A stretch of DNA of 64,000 bases, from NCBI RefSeq assembly GCF_019097595.1, contig NC_080716.1, positions 14,842,901 to 14,906,900 of the forward strand. Direction: 5' to 3'. Origin of the DNA: Hemibagrus wyckioides. Its lineage: Eukaryota > Chordata > Actinopteri > Siluriformes > Bagridae. How positions within the stretch are numbered: position 1 is the first letter of the stretch; each line of letters opens with the position of its first letter. Below are positions 51,181-62,958 of the stretch, piece after piece. The position numbers and the translations under genes were made by a program. The notes under the pieces are model-generated. The model searched no databases and was not told the origin of the DNA. It saw nothing but the letters and a program-made list of their open reading frames with translations.

Positions 51181-52025
51181 AGAATAAACATCAACATCCT
51201 GTATATCTATACATTTGTTTGTTTTGTTGGAGTAGTGAATTTGTCCAGCAAGTTTGTGTGATTTTGTGTAATTCAGCATCTACAAAATGAACAACTAAGG
51301 CATGTATGCTTTTATGCAGCGCTATAATCAAATCATAATCTTAAATATATAATAAAATAATTATAGAGACTTTAATAAGATACTAATAAACCATGAGATG
51401 ACTAAATGACTCCTATTACTATTACTGGTACTGTTAAGGAACATTATTGTTGCATATTGTCTACTGTGAGACATACACTGACAGATATTACAATGACATT
51501 AATGATATTTTGCAGAGAAATGTGTGTGCATAGGATACCTTCAAATCCAATAAAACATTGATCCATTTTCCATTCCTTTTTTTCACTTCCCATTCAGATC
51601 ATCTGCCATTTCTGTCCCTTTTCCATTTTCCAGCTAATCTTAAGTCATTTTTTTTTTCTGCTGGGTCGGCATCAGAAGGATATCTGTCATTTTTGCTAGG
51701 TTAAATATTTTCATTATTAGCTAGAAGCTCTGTACTATGTGGCTTAGTTAAGAAATAATTTCTGAAATTATGTTTATAGTTATGTTTTTGTGTTTATTTT
51801 ATATTTAGGTAGAAGTCATGACCGTGTATTTTCTTACCTTTACCAATGCTCCAAAATTAAAATCATGAAGAATTTGTGAAAAAGGACCAATCATGTCTGA
51901 ATAGTGTGTATTTGAGTGTTTGAGTTTGTGTGTGTGTGTACGTATGCTCATGTACATCACGACTACAAAGAAAAACATGAGGCCATTGTCCCAAATGATT
52001 TTGAAATGAATTTATGAATATATAT

Positions 52026-52151
<126 letters not shown>

Positions 52152-53287
52152 ACATGCAGAGAGTAATCAGTACTTGTCAGATATTCCTGCAGCTTCTTTA
52201 TTGTTTCTGTTGGTCTAGCAGCTTTCCTGGTAAGTTTTTCTATAGTCCTTACATTAATTTTGGAAAAATGTTTCCTTTTTCCCTAAGAAGGATAATGATT
52301 GTTTTTTACTTCTCTGTTATACTTTATACTTTTACATAGTGTGTGGAGAAACATCTGACATGAATGACACTGGTTTCATTTGACAAAAGCTTGCCGATTT
52401 AACAGGGGTGTGTACACCACTGTATATTAGAAGTCAGTTATTATCATTTCACTTCATTATATATTATTATTATTTCATTTCATTTATTCATTCATTCATT
52501 CATTCCTTTATTCCTTTTTCCTTTATTTATTTTTTACCATTTTGGTAAGTACACATTTTTCAAACAAATTGCTTTTATTTAACTCTTACTAGGTAAATAA
52601 GTAAGTACAACACATTTGTTCTCATATATATAAGTATAAAGACAGTATGGTGGCTGAAAGACTGTTTCTTATTAAACATGCTGACATTTTATTTTATTTT
52701 CTCTGATCTGTTAAAACGTAGACTCATTAGACTCACCTTACTTACATATACAGTATTTACCCCTACTTTTTAATTTATTTATTCCTACATTTAAATCTAT
52801 GTCTTCAAAATATAGCTAACAGGGTTGATGTTGTATGGTTGTTACAAATGGTTACCACAATAAAATTAGGATAATATTAGAAATACTATACTTGTATTTT
52901 ACAATCTTCTAAGAAATGCATTATTTCCCCTGATATCAAGTAAATATTTAAATTTTCTTTAATCGCTAAATCACTGATTTTTCTTACATTTGCTCTGTGT
53001 GTGCTTACATTTGAATCTGGAATTCACCATGATTAATACATCAATAAGGAATTAGTCATATGCTTTATCTGTGATTAAATGAATGGTTGGCACAGAAAAG
53101 GTTTTTCCCCACTTCTCCCTTGGTGGGATTTTTTTAAAATAATGTTTATGATGAGTTTTGATCTGATCCTGGTATATTGCTTGAGTAATGTGTAATTTAT
53201 TATCATGCCTAGGCATTTGTATGTGCGTATATGGGTCCTGAGAGTGTCTGCAGGTTTGTGTGTGTAGTAGCCCGTACTGACCTCTGC

Positions 53288-53350
53288 TGTCAAATTCTAA
53301 TTCAAATTTTATTTGTCATCTACACAATCATACACAGTAGGAGATATAGT
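53288..53350 (+). repeat. Retroelement tail-like repeat
   Basis: 'ttcaaattttatttgtcatc' followed by 'tagtgaaatg' resembles the head of the repeat at 459 and the piece at 38146. Confidence 0.5.
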
Positions 53351-53428
53351 GAAATGTTTTTTGTTTTTTTCAACTGTCCTATGACGGAAATAAAAATGTA
53401 AAAACTACAATATAAAATGTATGAAAAT

Positions 53429-53462
53429 ACACTAGAAGAAAGAAGAATCTTTCTTCTAGTGT
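53429..53462. repeat. Short hairpin
   Basis: ACACTAGAAGAAAGA and TTTCTTCTAGTGT form an inverted pair with a loop of about 6 nt in A-T rich sequence. Confidence 0.75.
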
Positions 53463-53655
53463 AGAAAATCAAGTGTAAAAATATAATAATATAATATAAT
53501 ATATAATAAAAAAAAATAGACTATCATTATACAGTATATACAAATAAAAATAGAATAAAAATTAAACAATAGAATAGAATAACAACAGACTTATTCTAGC
53601 CATGAGGACATGTTTTTGATGGTGACTAACTTCTTTCATTAAGAGCAATATACCA

Positions 53656-53811
53656 GGGATGTGGTAGCTTAGTGGTTAAGGTGTTGGACTACTGGTCAGA
53701 AGAGTGAGTTCACATTCCGGGTCTGGGCCCCTGAGCAAGGCCCTTAACCCTCATTGCTCAGTTGTAGAAGTAGAAATACTCGCTTTGAATAAGCGCGTCT
53801 GCCAAACGCCA
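53656..53811 (+). repeat. tRNA-derived SINE copy (best preserved)
   Basis: 'gtggtagcttagtggttaag' resembles a tRNA A-box region. It is followed by 'gtgttggactactggtcaga', the core 'cccctgagcaaggcccttaa' and the tail 'aataagcgcgtctgccaaac'. It is the same family as 7572-7745 and 10210-10352. Confidence 0.75.
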
Positions 53812-54024
53812 GAAACATACATGTAAATACCACAGCCTGAAGATGGCGCGCTTTTCCACAGACTGCATCTGACAAATTCATTAAAAAGCTGCAATCCATG
53901 GTGCTCGGAAGTCGGAAAACCCCGAGCTTCCACACGGAAAAGTGGAACTGAACGGCCACTGAACTCGAAATTCCATGTCGGGAGCATCATCCACCTTCCC
54001 CGAATTCTCTGACATAAACAAACC

Positions 54025-54059
54025 TGACGTCAGAACAAAATGGCGGCGCACGGCCAACG
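54025..54059 (+). promoter_or_regulatory. CRE plus YY1-type start site with possible first exon
   Basis: A perfect CRE, TGACGTCA (54025-54032), stands 7 bp before AAAATGGCGGC (54038-54048), a YY1 site that overlaps an ATG at 54040. MAAHGQ and a donor CAACG|GTAATT follow. An acceptor TTGCTTACAG precedes 54184. Reading on in phase gives RPDLLTREDTIHHF and a stop. I do not recognise the gene. A non-coding or truncated transcript interrupted by the fold-back insertion at 54346 is possible. Confidence 0.4.
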
Positions 54060-54345
54060 GTAATTAAATTACTTTTTGCATTAATTTCTGCTTGATAAAA
54101 CTTTTATACTCTTTAACTCGTATATATAAAGGTTTTAGATGCTTTGTAAATTTAGATTTGTAAAATAATTCTGTTGCTTACAGCCCAGATTTACTAACAC
54201 GTGAGGACACTATACATCATTTCTAGAGATCAAGAGGCCGTGCATGTTCTGGGTGACCATGTCGTTCCGAGCCAGAGATCTATAGCGCTTTTAGATCTGG
54301 ACTCGGGGGGAAAACAGGTGGATTTAGCACAGGGTTGTCCTATCA

Positions 54346-55192
54346 TACACTATTGCCAAAAGTTTTGGGACACCCCTTCAAATCATTGAATTCAGGTGTT
54401 GTTTTTCAGGCGTTGTGCTTGGCCCCTTATTTCCAGTGAAAGGAACTCTTAATGCTTCAGCATACCAAGACATTTTGGACAATTTCACTTTGTGGGAACA
54501 GTTTGGGGATGACCCCTTCCTGTATCAACATGACTGAACACCAGTGCACAAAGCAAGGTCCATAAAGACATGGATGAGGGAGTTTGGTGTGGAGGAACTT
54601 CACAGAGTCCTGACCTTAACCTGATAGAACACCTTTGGGATGAATTAGAGTGGAGACTGTGAGCCAGACCAGCATCAGTGCCTGACCTCACAAATGTGCT
54701 TCTAAAGGAATGGTCAGAAATTCCCATATACACACCCCTAAACCTTGTGGAAACCTTCCCAGAAGAGTTGAAGTTGTTATAGCTGCAAATGGCAGGCCAA
54801 CTCCATATTACATTCATGTGCACGTGAAGGCAGACATCCCAGTTTTGGCTTGGCTCACAGTCTCCATCTAACTCATCCCAAAGGTGTTCTATCAGGTTGA
54901 GGTCAGGACTCTGTGCAGGCCAGTCAAGTTCCTTCACACCAAACTCTCTCATCCATGTCTTTATGGACCTTGCTTTGTGCACTGGTGTACAGTCATGTTG
55001 GAACAGGAAGGGGTCATCCCCAAACTGTTCCCACAAAGTTGGAAGCATGAAATTGTCCAAAATGTCTTGGCATGTTGAAGCATTAAGAGTTCTTTTCACT
55101 GGAACTAAGGGGTCTAGCTCTATCCCTTAAAACCAACCCCTGAATTCAATTATTTGGAGGGATGTCCCAAAACTTTTGGTAATATAGTATAT
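54346..55192. mobile_element. Fold-back Tc1-like element, copy F8 (complete)
   Basis: The left end CACTATTGCCAAAAGTTTTG is followed by full sense sequence: [25 protein letters not shown], then 'cctaaaccttgtggaaac'. At about 54840 'gacatcccagttttgg' joins an antisense copy of the first ~330 bp, ending 'caaaacttttggtaatatag'. It is the best example of the structure, with arms of about 330 bp and a loop of about 180 bp. Confidence 0.93.
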
Positions 55193-55194
55193 CA

Positions 55195-55315
55195 GAGGGT
55201 TGGTGTAGGTGCAGGCTTTCGTTTCAATCCATCAGGAGCCACACCAGATTCCACATGTTTAATCGGTTGACCTTTGCTTTCCATAGGCTCAGGTGTGGCT
55301 CATGTATGGTTGAAA
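55195..55315. repeat. Palindromic dispersed repeat
   Basis: 'gtgcaggctttcgtttcaat' and 'caggagccacaccaga' are mirrored by 'aggtgtggctcatgtatggt', giving a worn palindrome common in fish genomes. Confidence 0.55.
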
Positions 55316-55784
55316 TGATATAGAACCCTTTCTGGATATGACTGGATATCCCTATATGATAAAAATGCAAATATTTTGATATCCAATATCTGTTTAAATC
55401 AGACAGACTGAAAATAGACTGTTGTTTGAGAGCTGGGTTTAATTCGTCTATCTGATATGTGCCTGTAATTACTCTGGATACTGGCTGTACTTTATTTTAC
55501 CATGATTACTGACAGCACCTTTAAATATTACTTTTTTTGGCAAATTAAACACTTTTTTTGTTCAATTCTCTTTCTGGTTTATTTTTTCCCCAGTCAACAT
55601 ACAATCTGAAATCAAAATGAACTTCACAGTGCAGTAACAGACATTTTGTTTGCAGTGGGTTAAGCAATGTTGGCCTGTACGTTTAGTATATATTAAGTTG
55701 TATGTGCTAGTGAGACTGGGAAATGGAGCCAAACTATACCAACCTGCTTACCAGAATACGGTAAAATCATCTCAGGAAAGGCTG

Positions 55785-55870
55785 TTAATCAGCTGATTAG
55801 TTGAGTCAGGTGTGTTGGGAGCAGAGACGGCACCAATGTCTACAGGACCAGGGTTGGGAAGCTGTTCACT
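55785..55870. repeat. Fragment of a dispersed repeat
   Basis: 'cagctgattagttgagtcag' then 'gtgtgttgggagcagagacg' and 'ggaccagggttgggaagctg' is a phrase shared by many fish non-autonomous DNA elements. The rest of 55320-56690 holds no recognisable gene. Confidence 0.5.
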
Positions 55871-56696
55871 CTGTAAACTGGACAATAATTTTGACAATAA
55901 TTTCATGCCTTTTAAAAGTTTCTCTGAAGGTGATGGGGAGTGTGCATTCTATTTAGAGATCATTTTGCGATATTACTTCAGTTATTTTATTTAGGCTTTT
56001 GACTGATTACTATATCAATTTAGAAATATTATATATTAAAAAATATTTTTCATGTTCATAAATCCTGGGAAACAATTTATTTAACAGACAATTTTACGCT
56101 TACTATATAGTGAGTACATTACTATAAAATAATTAGGCTCTTGGGCTAACTAGTCACAGAGACACTGTCAATCTAGTTAATATTAAGCTAATTACTGGGC
56201 CTACATTATTTAAACCAATAAGGTTGCTACAAGATTAGCTGATATGTGAGGGCTATATAACTAGGCCTAATCAGTTCACTTTAAATGAGCATATTGCTGA
56301 TAATATCCCATTCATTTTTTTTTTTGCATTAAACGGTTAAATTGTTGGATGTATATATTTAATACTTATACAAATACGAATATGTGAAAGCTTATATTCT
56401 ATAGATATCAATTTATAATTTCATTTCACTGTATTAAAAAATAAATATCCCTAAAAGTTTATCCCATATAATTACATTAAGATGATGTATTTACTAATGG
56501 GGAGTATAAATCATACACCCAATTAATTGTTCTTGCGCTGTCTCTATACCGATTACCGAACTCCGAGTTAATAGGTGCGTTTTGTTTTGTTTTTTATCTG
56601 GAATTACGATCCATAAATTGTACGATTTCGTTTTTTTTAATGAAATAAGATGCGTGGTACAAATCAAGATTTCACGTATTGAGTTTAAAAAATTTG

Positions 56697-56787
56697 TGCG
56701 CATGCGCGGAGCAACTCCTGTTAGGGCGCAAATCGATTAACTGCACGGAGGTCGAAAATGACGTATTTCCGAGCTCCTACTTCCGAG
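56697..56787 (+). promoter_or_regulatory. NRF1/CRE/ETS promoter and 5'UTR exon of the Myb-like gene
   Basis: TGCGCATGCGC (56697-56707) is a full NRF1 palindrome. TGACGTA (56759-56765) is a CRE half site. ACTTCCG (56779-56785) is an ETS core. It ends at the donor CCGAG|GTAAGT (after 56787), which fits the acceptor before 57143. The layout is a host-like TATA-less promoter. Confidence 0.55.
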
Positions 56788-57150
56788 GTAAGTCGAACGC
56801 ATCAAAGTAGTCCTTTTCTACTTTCTACTTTTCTGTGAGATTATAGCAGTATTTGCTTTCGATTCCTTAATACACACACAAACACAGACACACACAGAGA
56901 GAGAGTTAAAACTAGAACACTGACCATATGCCACGCGCGGTTAAGACTTGGACATGCATCAGCGTTATCATCACTCATATCACTAACGTTAACTGGCTAG
57001 CTTGTTGCTAACGCTACTCGCTACTATTGTTCGCTGTTGTTGGTGTAGTGCAGTTCAGAAATGTTGCATGCAGTTCACTGTAGCTGCTGTGGACGCTGAC
57101 TATCATTATGTGCGTGTGTTTAAACCCCTTTAGTCCTGGCAGACAGTGGA

Positions 57151-58895
57151 ATGAGTCTGTTCGTGGACACACAGAGGAACATACCTCTCACTGACCAGCT
57201 GTACCAGGCAGCGCGCGAAGCCACTGCGTGCTACATGGACGAAACCATGACTGAGGGAGTAACTGTGTATGTTGCTGGTGAGTTTTTAATTTCTTGCAGA
57301 ATACATGCATAAATACACTCCCCTCCACTGTGGCCAATGCATTAAATACATGTGCAAAATTCACAACTACTGAAACACCTCGAGAGTGTCCTGACTCACT
57401 GTTCAACACACCTGAAAAAACTGTGTTAGTTTTCTTCATATAAGAGCACAGGGGGGTCTCACAGCATTAGTTTATATAAATAGTGTGTGTGTATATACAC
57501 ACACTGTATATAGTTTTGTCCACAAATAGTGTTGAAAAACTTTCATTCATGCAAACTAAAATATACACTGACCAGGCATAACATTATGACCACCTGCCTA
57601 ATATTGGTGTTGGTCCCCCTTTTGCTGCCAAAACAGCCCTGACCCGTCATGCATTGTGTATTGTGACACATTTCTATCAGAACCAGCATTAACATCTTCA
57701 GCAATTTGAGCAACAGTTGTCATCTGTTGAATCGGATCAGACGGGCCAGCCTTCGATCCCCATGTGCATCAGTGAGCCTTGGCCGTCCATGACACTGTCA
57801 CCGGTTCACCACTGTTCCTTCCTTGGACCACTTTTGATAGATACTGACCACTGCAGACCGGGAACACCCCACAAGAGCTGCAGTTTTGGAGATGCTCTGA
57901 TCCAGTCGTCTAGCCGTCACAATTTGGTCCTTGTCAAACTCGCTCAAATCCTTGCGCTTGTCCATTTGTCCAGCTACTAACACATCAACTTTGAGGACAA
58001 AATGTTCACTTGCTGCCTAATATATCCCACCCACTAACAGGTGCCATGATGAGATCATCAGTGTTATTTATTCACTTCATCTGTCACTGCTCATAATGTT
58101 ATGCCTCATCAGTGTATACTGTATACCAATATACAAATATATACTGTCAGTATAAAATGTGTCTGAGAAAATAATATTGTGCTGATTGCTGATGTATATC
58201 TCTGTTCTGCTCTTAAAGAAAACAATCTGGAAACAGAAACAGCTCTCTCAGCTGAACCCTTCCCACCAAATGAGTCTTTTAATAAAGAGCAAACACGCTT
58301 CCTGATCGATTTGGTCCGCAGCCAGCTGGAGGCTGATGGCAGAGGTCTCCCGAGAACTTTAAAGGAGCTGAATTACCGACTGAAGTCTGCCAAAGGCCAG
58401 AAGAAAAACTTGTGGTTGGATATGGCCAGTAAACTCTCCAAACAGTTTATGGAGACCTTTGACCCAAGTAAGGTGGCTAGAAAATGGTACACGCTTGAGG
58501 ATGGATACAAGAAAGTCCTAGAACATAATAGTATAAGTAGTCCAACAAAAACTCGGTTCCAGTTTTTCACAGAGATGGAAGAGCTGTTGGATGGCCATCA
58601 TGACATTGATATGTCTGCTGTTGGCACGGTGCAAGGTGTAGTGGGGCGCAGACGAAAGACATTGGGTATTGACTGTCAAAGAGACTCACCTGCAGCAAGA
58701 CAAACACCTGCAGCTTCACCAACACAACCTCTGCGCAAGCGGAGACGGCAAGAAGAGGACTATTCAACTCTTCTGGACTTTTTAAGGGAATCTGAGGCGG
58801 CTAGTCAGCGGCGCCATGAGGAAATGCTGGCTCAAATGAAATCTGCTCAGAAAGGGTTTGAGGAGCTAATGTGCAAATTCTTGGAGAAAATGTGA
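57151..58895 (+). CDS. Myb/SANT-like DNA-binding protein (Harbinger-associated type), 2 coding exons
   Basis: Coding exons 57151-57277 and 58219-58895 join in phase (267 aa). A non-coding first exon probably ends at 56787. The N-terminal part is [20 protein letters not shown]. Residues 63-143 form a trihelix/Myb-like region: [47 protein letters not shown]. Basic segments GRRRK (185-189) and RKRRRQEE (215-222) could serve nuclear import. The C-terminus (224-267) is a likely coiled coil, [17 protein letters not shown]. In Harbinger elements such a protein binds the transposase and carries it to DNA; NAIF1 is the tamed vertebrate example. Its intron holds an HTH-family Tc1 element. Specific identity is unknown. 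Confidence 0.78.
57566..58115 (-). mobile_element. Non-autonomous Tc1-like element (HTH family, copy 4)
   Basis: It is the inverse of copies 1-3, with ends 'cactgaccaggcataacatt' and 'cataatgttatgcctcatca'. It has the same internal deletion as copy 3: 'gatagaaatgtgtcacaat' joined to 'acaatgcatgacgggtcagg'. The HTH frame is interrupted by a TGA after GTVVNR. It lies in the intron of the Myb-like gene. Confidence 0.9.
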
Positions 58896-60269
58896 CCACC
58901 TCTATGTGCACATACAACACATGCATTGATATTCTGCTGTTACCTTTTCCCCCCCAACGTTTACTACTACTTGTGTTTTCTTGTCCTTGTTTCCTAGCAT
59001 AGCCTTAGATTTACATTGTTAAAGCTACTCAATTTTTTATGCTCATTTCATATTAAAATCATTTCCTGTTGTTACCAAAAAGACTGTAGGAATCAGGTTT
59101 GCTTTTATGAAATGTTAACCTGTTTTATGGTCAGGTTAAATTACTGACCCAATTCCGAGAACCAGTAAACATGTTTAAGTTTACAATGTATAGTGTGTTG
59201 TGTTCTCTAGCAGTTATGCAGTGACCTCATGTTATTGTTTTTAATTCACCCATCTACAGCAGCTGTACAAATGGGTATTCCATAAAGCTGGTTAATTAAA
59301 CTCATAAAGACATTATGGAAAAACTAATAATACTACAAATGATGATAAACTGGTTCTGTAGTAAAAATGAATAATGCTTAATACAAAGTTGAGCTCAGGT
59401 AAAAGGTACGTATAGTAGACCATGACCAAATCACCTACCTGAGGTAACTGGATTAATCTCAAGCCAGATTTTTATCTAAAAATATCTGATGGTATTTATA
59501 TCATTTTAGAGACTTTTTTTTTTATTCCTGTGTTAAGCCACTGTTAAATTAGTTTTAGACAAGATTGATTTTAAATGTGTGTTTTTTTTTTTTGTTGAAT
59601 TATCTTGTCAGATTTGTAAAATTAATTGTAGAATATTATTTGGGCCACTATCTTAATGAGTATTCAATTTTACTCAGCCTTGTGTGTGAACATACAAGTA
59701 GAACATATTGGATTTGAAGATTTTTTCATCCCTTTTACTGAAATGTGAGTATTCTGGTGCCATAAATAAGTTACACTGCAAATAAATAATGTTCAAATCC
59801 TGTCATTAAGGATAAATCTGAAGGACTAAGCTAGTGAAATGCTGTATCTAAGATCACTAACAGTTATTCATGACAAAAGGGTACACCATTGCTCTGTATA
59901 AAAAATAGAAGAAGCATTTTTACTTTATTAAAAACAGCACTTTGTTTCATTACACACCCACTTGCACTATATACACATACAATATGGTGGAACAATTGTT
60001 CCTGAGAACTAAAAACACAAGGACTGGCCAACAGAATTCATCCAGCTAAAGCTTTAAACCCAACTGGACAATGGGAGCAGAATTGACTGAAAGTATATGT
60101 TGTCATAGTAACTCAGGTAGGTTTTTTCAGGTTGGTGTACTGAAGTTACACCTATGGTTCAAACTTCACTGAAGCAAGGGAAATTAATGAATCTAACATG
60201 TTACTCCATAGACAACACATTTACATAAGTATACTTTTAATTGTATTGTCCATAAACTGTAAACCCAGC
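58896..60269. other. Shared 3' region of the convergent Myb-like and HARBI1-like genes
   Basis: 1.4 kb with no open gene. It has AATAAA at 59781-59786 for the + gene and AATAAA on the - strand at 59934-59939 for the - gene, so the two 3'UTRs nearly touch. Confidence 0.5.
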
Positions 60270-62895
60270 CTAAACATTCTCATCTGCCTGTCTTGGACAG
60301 CCTTGTGGGTGCTCCTCACATGCTTCATTGTCACCTATACACATGTTGTGGAGGAAACAGGCTGCCATTATAATCATCACCACGTTTTCAAGGCGGGTGT
60401 TTTGCAGGTCTCTCACTCGCCTCCATTTACACTTCATTTTTGCAAACGCTTGGTCTATAACTACCCTCCCTGAGCTGATTTTGGAGTTTTGGAGCTGGTC
60501 TTCTTCACTCAGGGCCCCATTATCAGTCTTCGGAGTGATGATAAATGGGTCAGCATGCCCGGTGTAGGCGCTGTCTCCAAGCAAATTGTATTCACCCATT
60601 TTTTCCTGCCAGGTTGTATAAAAGTCGGAGGCCCTCAACATTCTGGCATCATCAACTCTGCCTGGTGGGCCAACAAATATGTCAATAAATCGTCCTTTCT
60701 CGTCAACAATCCCCTGAAGGAGGACAGAATAATATGACTGTCTGTTCATGTAGTCTCCCCCTCTTATGTTTGGTCGATTTATCTTGATATGGCACCCATC
60801 GATCACACCAATGATTCCGCTAAGGCCACAGAGCTTCTGGAATGCAGCCGAGGTGTTTTTTTTTCTCCCAGGGTTTGGCCAGGAGATGAAGGATGGCCCT
60901 AGAGTGGAAAAAATAGCAAGCACTTCCAAAACAGACTTATGTGCCGTTGATTCCGAGACATCAAATTTGTCCGAGATGTCTCTGAATCCGTTCTGGTTTG
61001 CCATGTACCACAGAAACATTAAGACCTTCATCCTTACAGGTACTGTTGGCTGACCTCTGGCTTTTTGTCGTTTCAGTCCATGCTGCTGCAGAACCATCAG
61101 GAGAAAATCAAACTGTCTTTTGGTGACTCTGAAAGGATGAAAAAAAGTGTCGTCATCCATGTTCGGCATGACTTCCCATTTGGGCCCAGTCTTCAGGGTC
61201 ACTCTTTGTGGTGAGCGGAGTATAGCAGCTGTCGCTATCCTAAGAGGGGAGAAAAAAAATCAAGATCAATATTCTCTGGTGATCAAATATTGCTAAAACG
61301 ACCATTATTTTTTTTAATTGCAAACAATTCTACATTTTATAAAAAAATATGTACATTTAAGGTCCATACTGTGTGCACCAGACCTTCTGAATGCTTCAAT
61401 GTTTTACACAGTCAGCCATCATCATTGAATATTATATTACTTATACATAAGGGAATTAAACAAATAAGTACTGTTATATAAATAAGACGACAAACACATT
61501 TACTTGTGTGAAGTGAGCAAAAACGGAGATTCTACAAACAATATTTTAAGACTGAAGGTTCACAGAGTGTGTAGTTTTAAACACCTGCTGTATTATTTTA
61601 AAGCTGCTAAACAAATAAGGGCTTCAAATGAAAGTAAAAGTGAATAAAACCATACATCTAAACTCTGTCGTTTACATTTACATTCATCACACTGAAGTGT
61701 ACTTGCAAAAAAAAAAAGAAAAAAAGTGTGCAGTCAGTAAAATATACAGAATACAGTGAGCTTTCAATAGCAGTCTGTTGCAGAGTTAATGGTTGTTAAG
61801 ACACAATAGTCTGTTCATGGAGAGAAACATTTCTAACCTGGAGCCTTGTTTCGATTACATGTATACATACACTGCATTGTCAAAAGTTTTGGGACACCCC
61901 TCCAAATGATTGGATTCAGGGGTAGGGGTTGGGCTTGGCCCTGGCCCCTGCCCCTTAGTTCCAGTGAAAGGAACTCTTAATGCTTCAGCATACCAAGACA
62001 TTTTGGACAATTTCATGCTCCCAACTTTGTGGGAACAGTTTAGGGATGACCCCTTCCTGTTCCAACATGACTGCACACCAGTGCACCAAGCAAGGTCCAT
62101 AAAGACATGGATGAGCAAGTTTGGTGTGGAACTTCACAGAGTCCTGACCTGATAGAACACCTTTGGGATGAATTAGAGCAGAGACTGTGAGCCAGGCCTT
62201 CTCATCCAACATCAGTGCCTGACCTCACAAATGCGCTTCTAGAGGAATGGTCAAAATTTCCCATAAACACACTCCTAAACCTTGTGGAAAGCCTTCACAG
62301 AAGAGTTGAAGCTGTTATAGCTGCAAATGGAAGGCCAACTCCATATTACATTCATGTGCACGTAAAGCAAGACGTCACAATTTTGTAATGGCTCAATCTC
62401 TGCACTAATTCATCCAAAAGGTTGAGGTCAGGACTCTGTGAAATTCCTCCACACCAACCTCACTCATCCATGTCTTTATGGACCTTGCATTGTGCACTGG
62501 TGTGCAGTCATGTTGGAACAGGAAGGGGTCATCCCCAAACTGTTCCCACAAAGTTGGAAGCATGAAATTGTCCAAAATGTCTTGGTATGCTGAAGCATTA
62601 AGAGTTCCTTTCACTGGAACTAAGGGGTCTAGCCCTACCCCTACCCCTGAATTCAATAATTTGAAGGGGTGTCCCAAAACTTTTGGCAATATAGTGTACG
62701 TAGTATTGTTAACAGTACTCTAGTGCTTTATCGCTGCGAAACAAACAGAAGCATAACAAATAAAAGACAAAAACAGTACCTTGTGCGCTTTTTTTGTTCT
62801 TCCAACTCTTCATTGATGTGGAGCATGTACCTGTTCATGAGCTTTCTGTGCTCAGAGAGAGCTAACAAGAGACAAGCTTTCGTGGAAGCGTCCAT
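60270..62895 (-). CDS. HARBI1-like PIF/Harbinger transposase protein, 2 exons
   Basis: Exons 62895-62780 and 61239-60270 join in phase (1086 nt, 361 aa) with no stop. The short first exon, MDASTKACLLLALSEHRKLM then HINEELEEQKKRT, is helical and may be a partner-binding segment. Exon 2 has the HTH-like region FRDISDKFDVSESTAHKSV and the DDE_Tnp_4 fold. GVIDGCHIKI holds Asp186, LLGDSAYTG holds Asp261, and RVVIDQAFAKMK has Asp301 where HARBI1 and PIF proteins have Glu. MAACFLHNMCI near the end is the family's LHN motif. The family cuts DNA as a transposase or acts as a tamed nuclear protein. Asp at the third site may weaken or alter catalysis. A fold-back Tc1 element occupies its intron. Confidence 0.88.
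61869..62698. mobile_element. Fold-back Tc1-like element, copy F9 (complete)
   Basis: The left end CACTGCATTGTCAAAAGTTT is followed by the sense sequence [25 protein letters not shown], then 'gtttggtgtggaacttcaca' and the 3' part. At about 62385 'acgtcacaattttgtaatgg' joins an antisense copy of the first ~310 bp, ending 'acttttggcaatatagtgta'. It lies in the HARBI1-like intron. Confidence 0.93.
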
Positions 62896-62924
62896 GTTTC
62901 TTTCCTACTACAAACATTCGGAAA

Positions 62925-62958
62925 TGACGTCATTCCGTGTTTCGACTTCTTACTTCCG
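62925..62958 (-). promoter_or_regulatory. CRE/ETS promoter of the HARBI1-like gene
   Basis: A perfect TGACGTCA (62925-62932) lies 30 bp upstream of the ATG, and CGGAAGT on the gene strand (62952-62958) is an ETS core. No TATA box is present. Confidence 0.5.

Noticed and set aside
53656..53690. tRNA gene
   Set aside because: Only the A-box-like head of a SINE is present. No cloverleaf could be formed.
58573..58767. - strand frame inside the Myb-like exon
   Set aside because: It is antisense to a well-supported coding exon.
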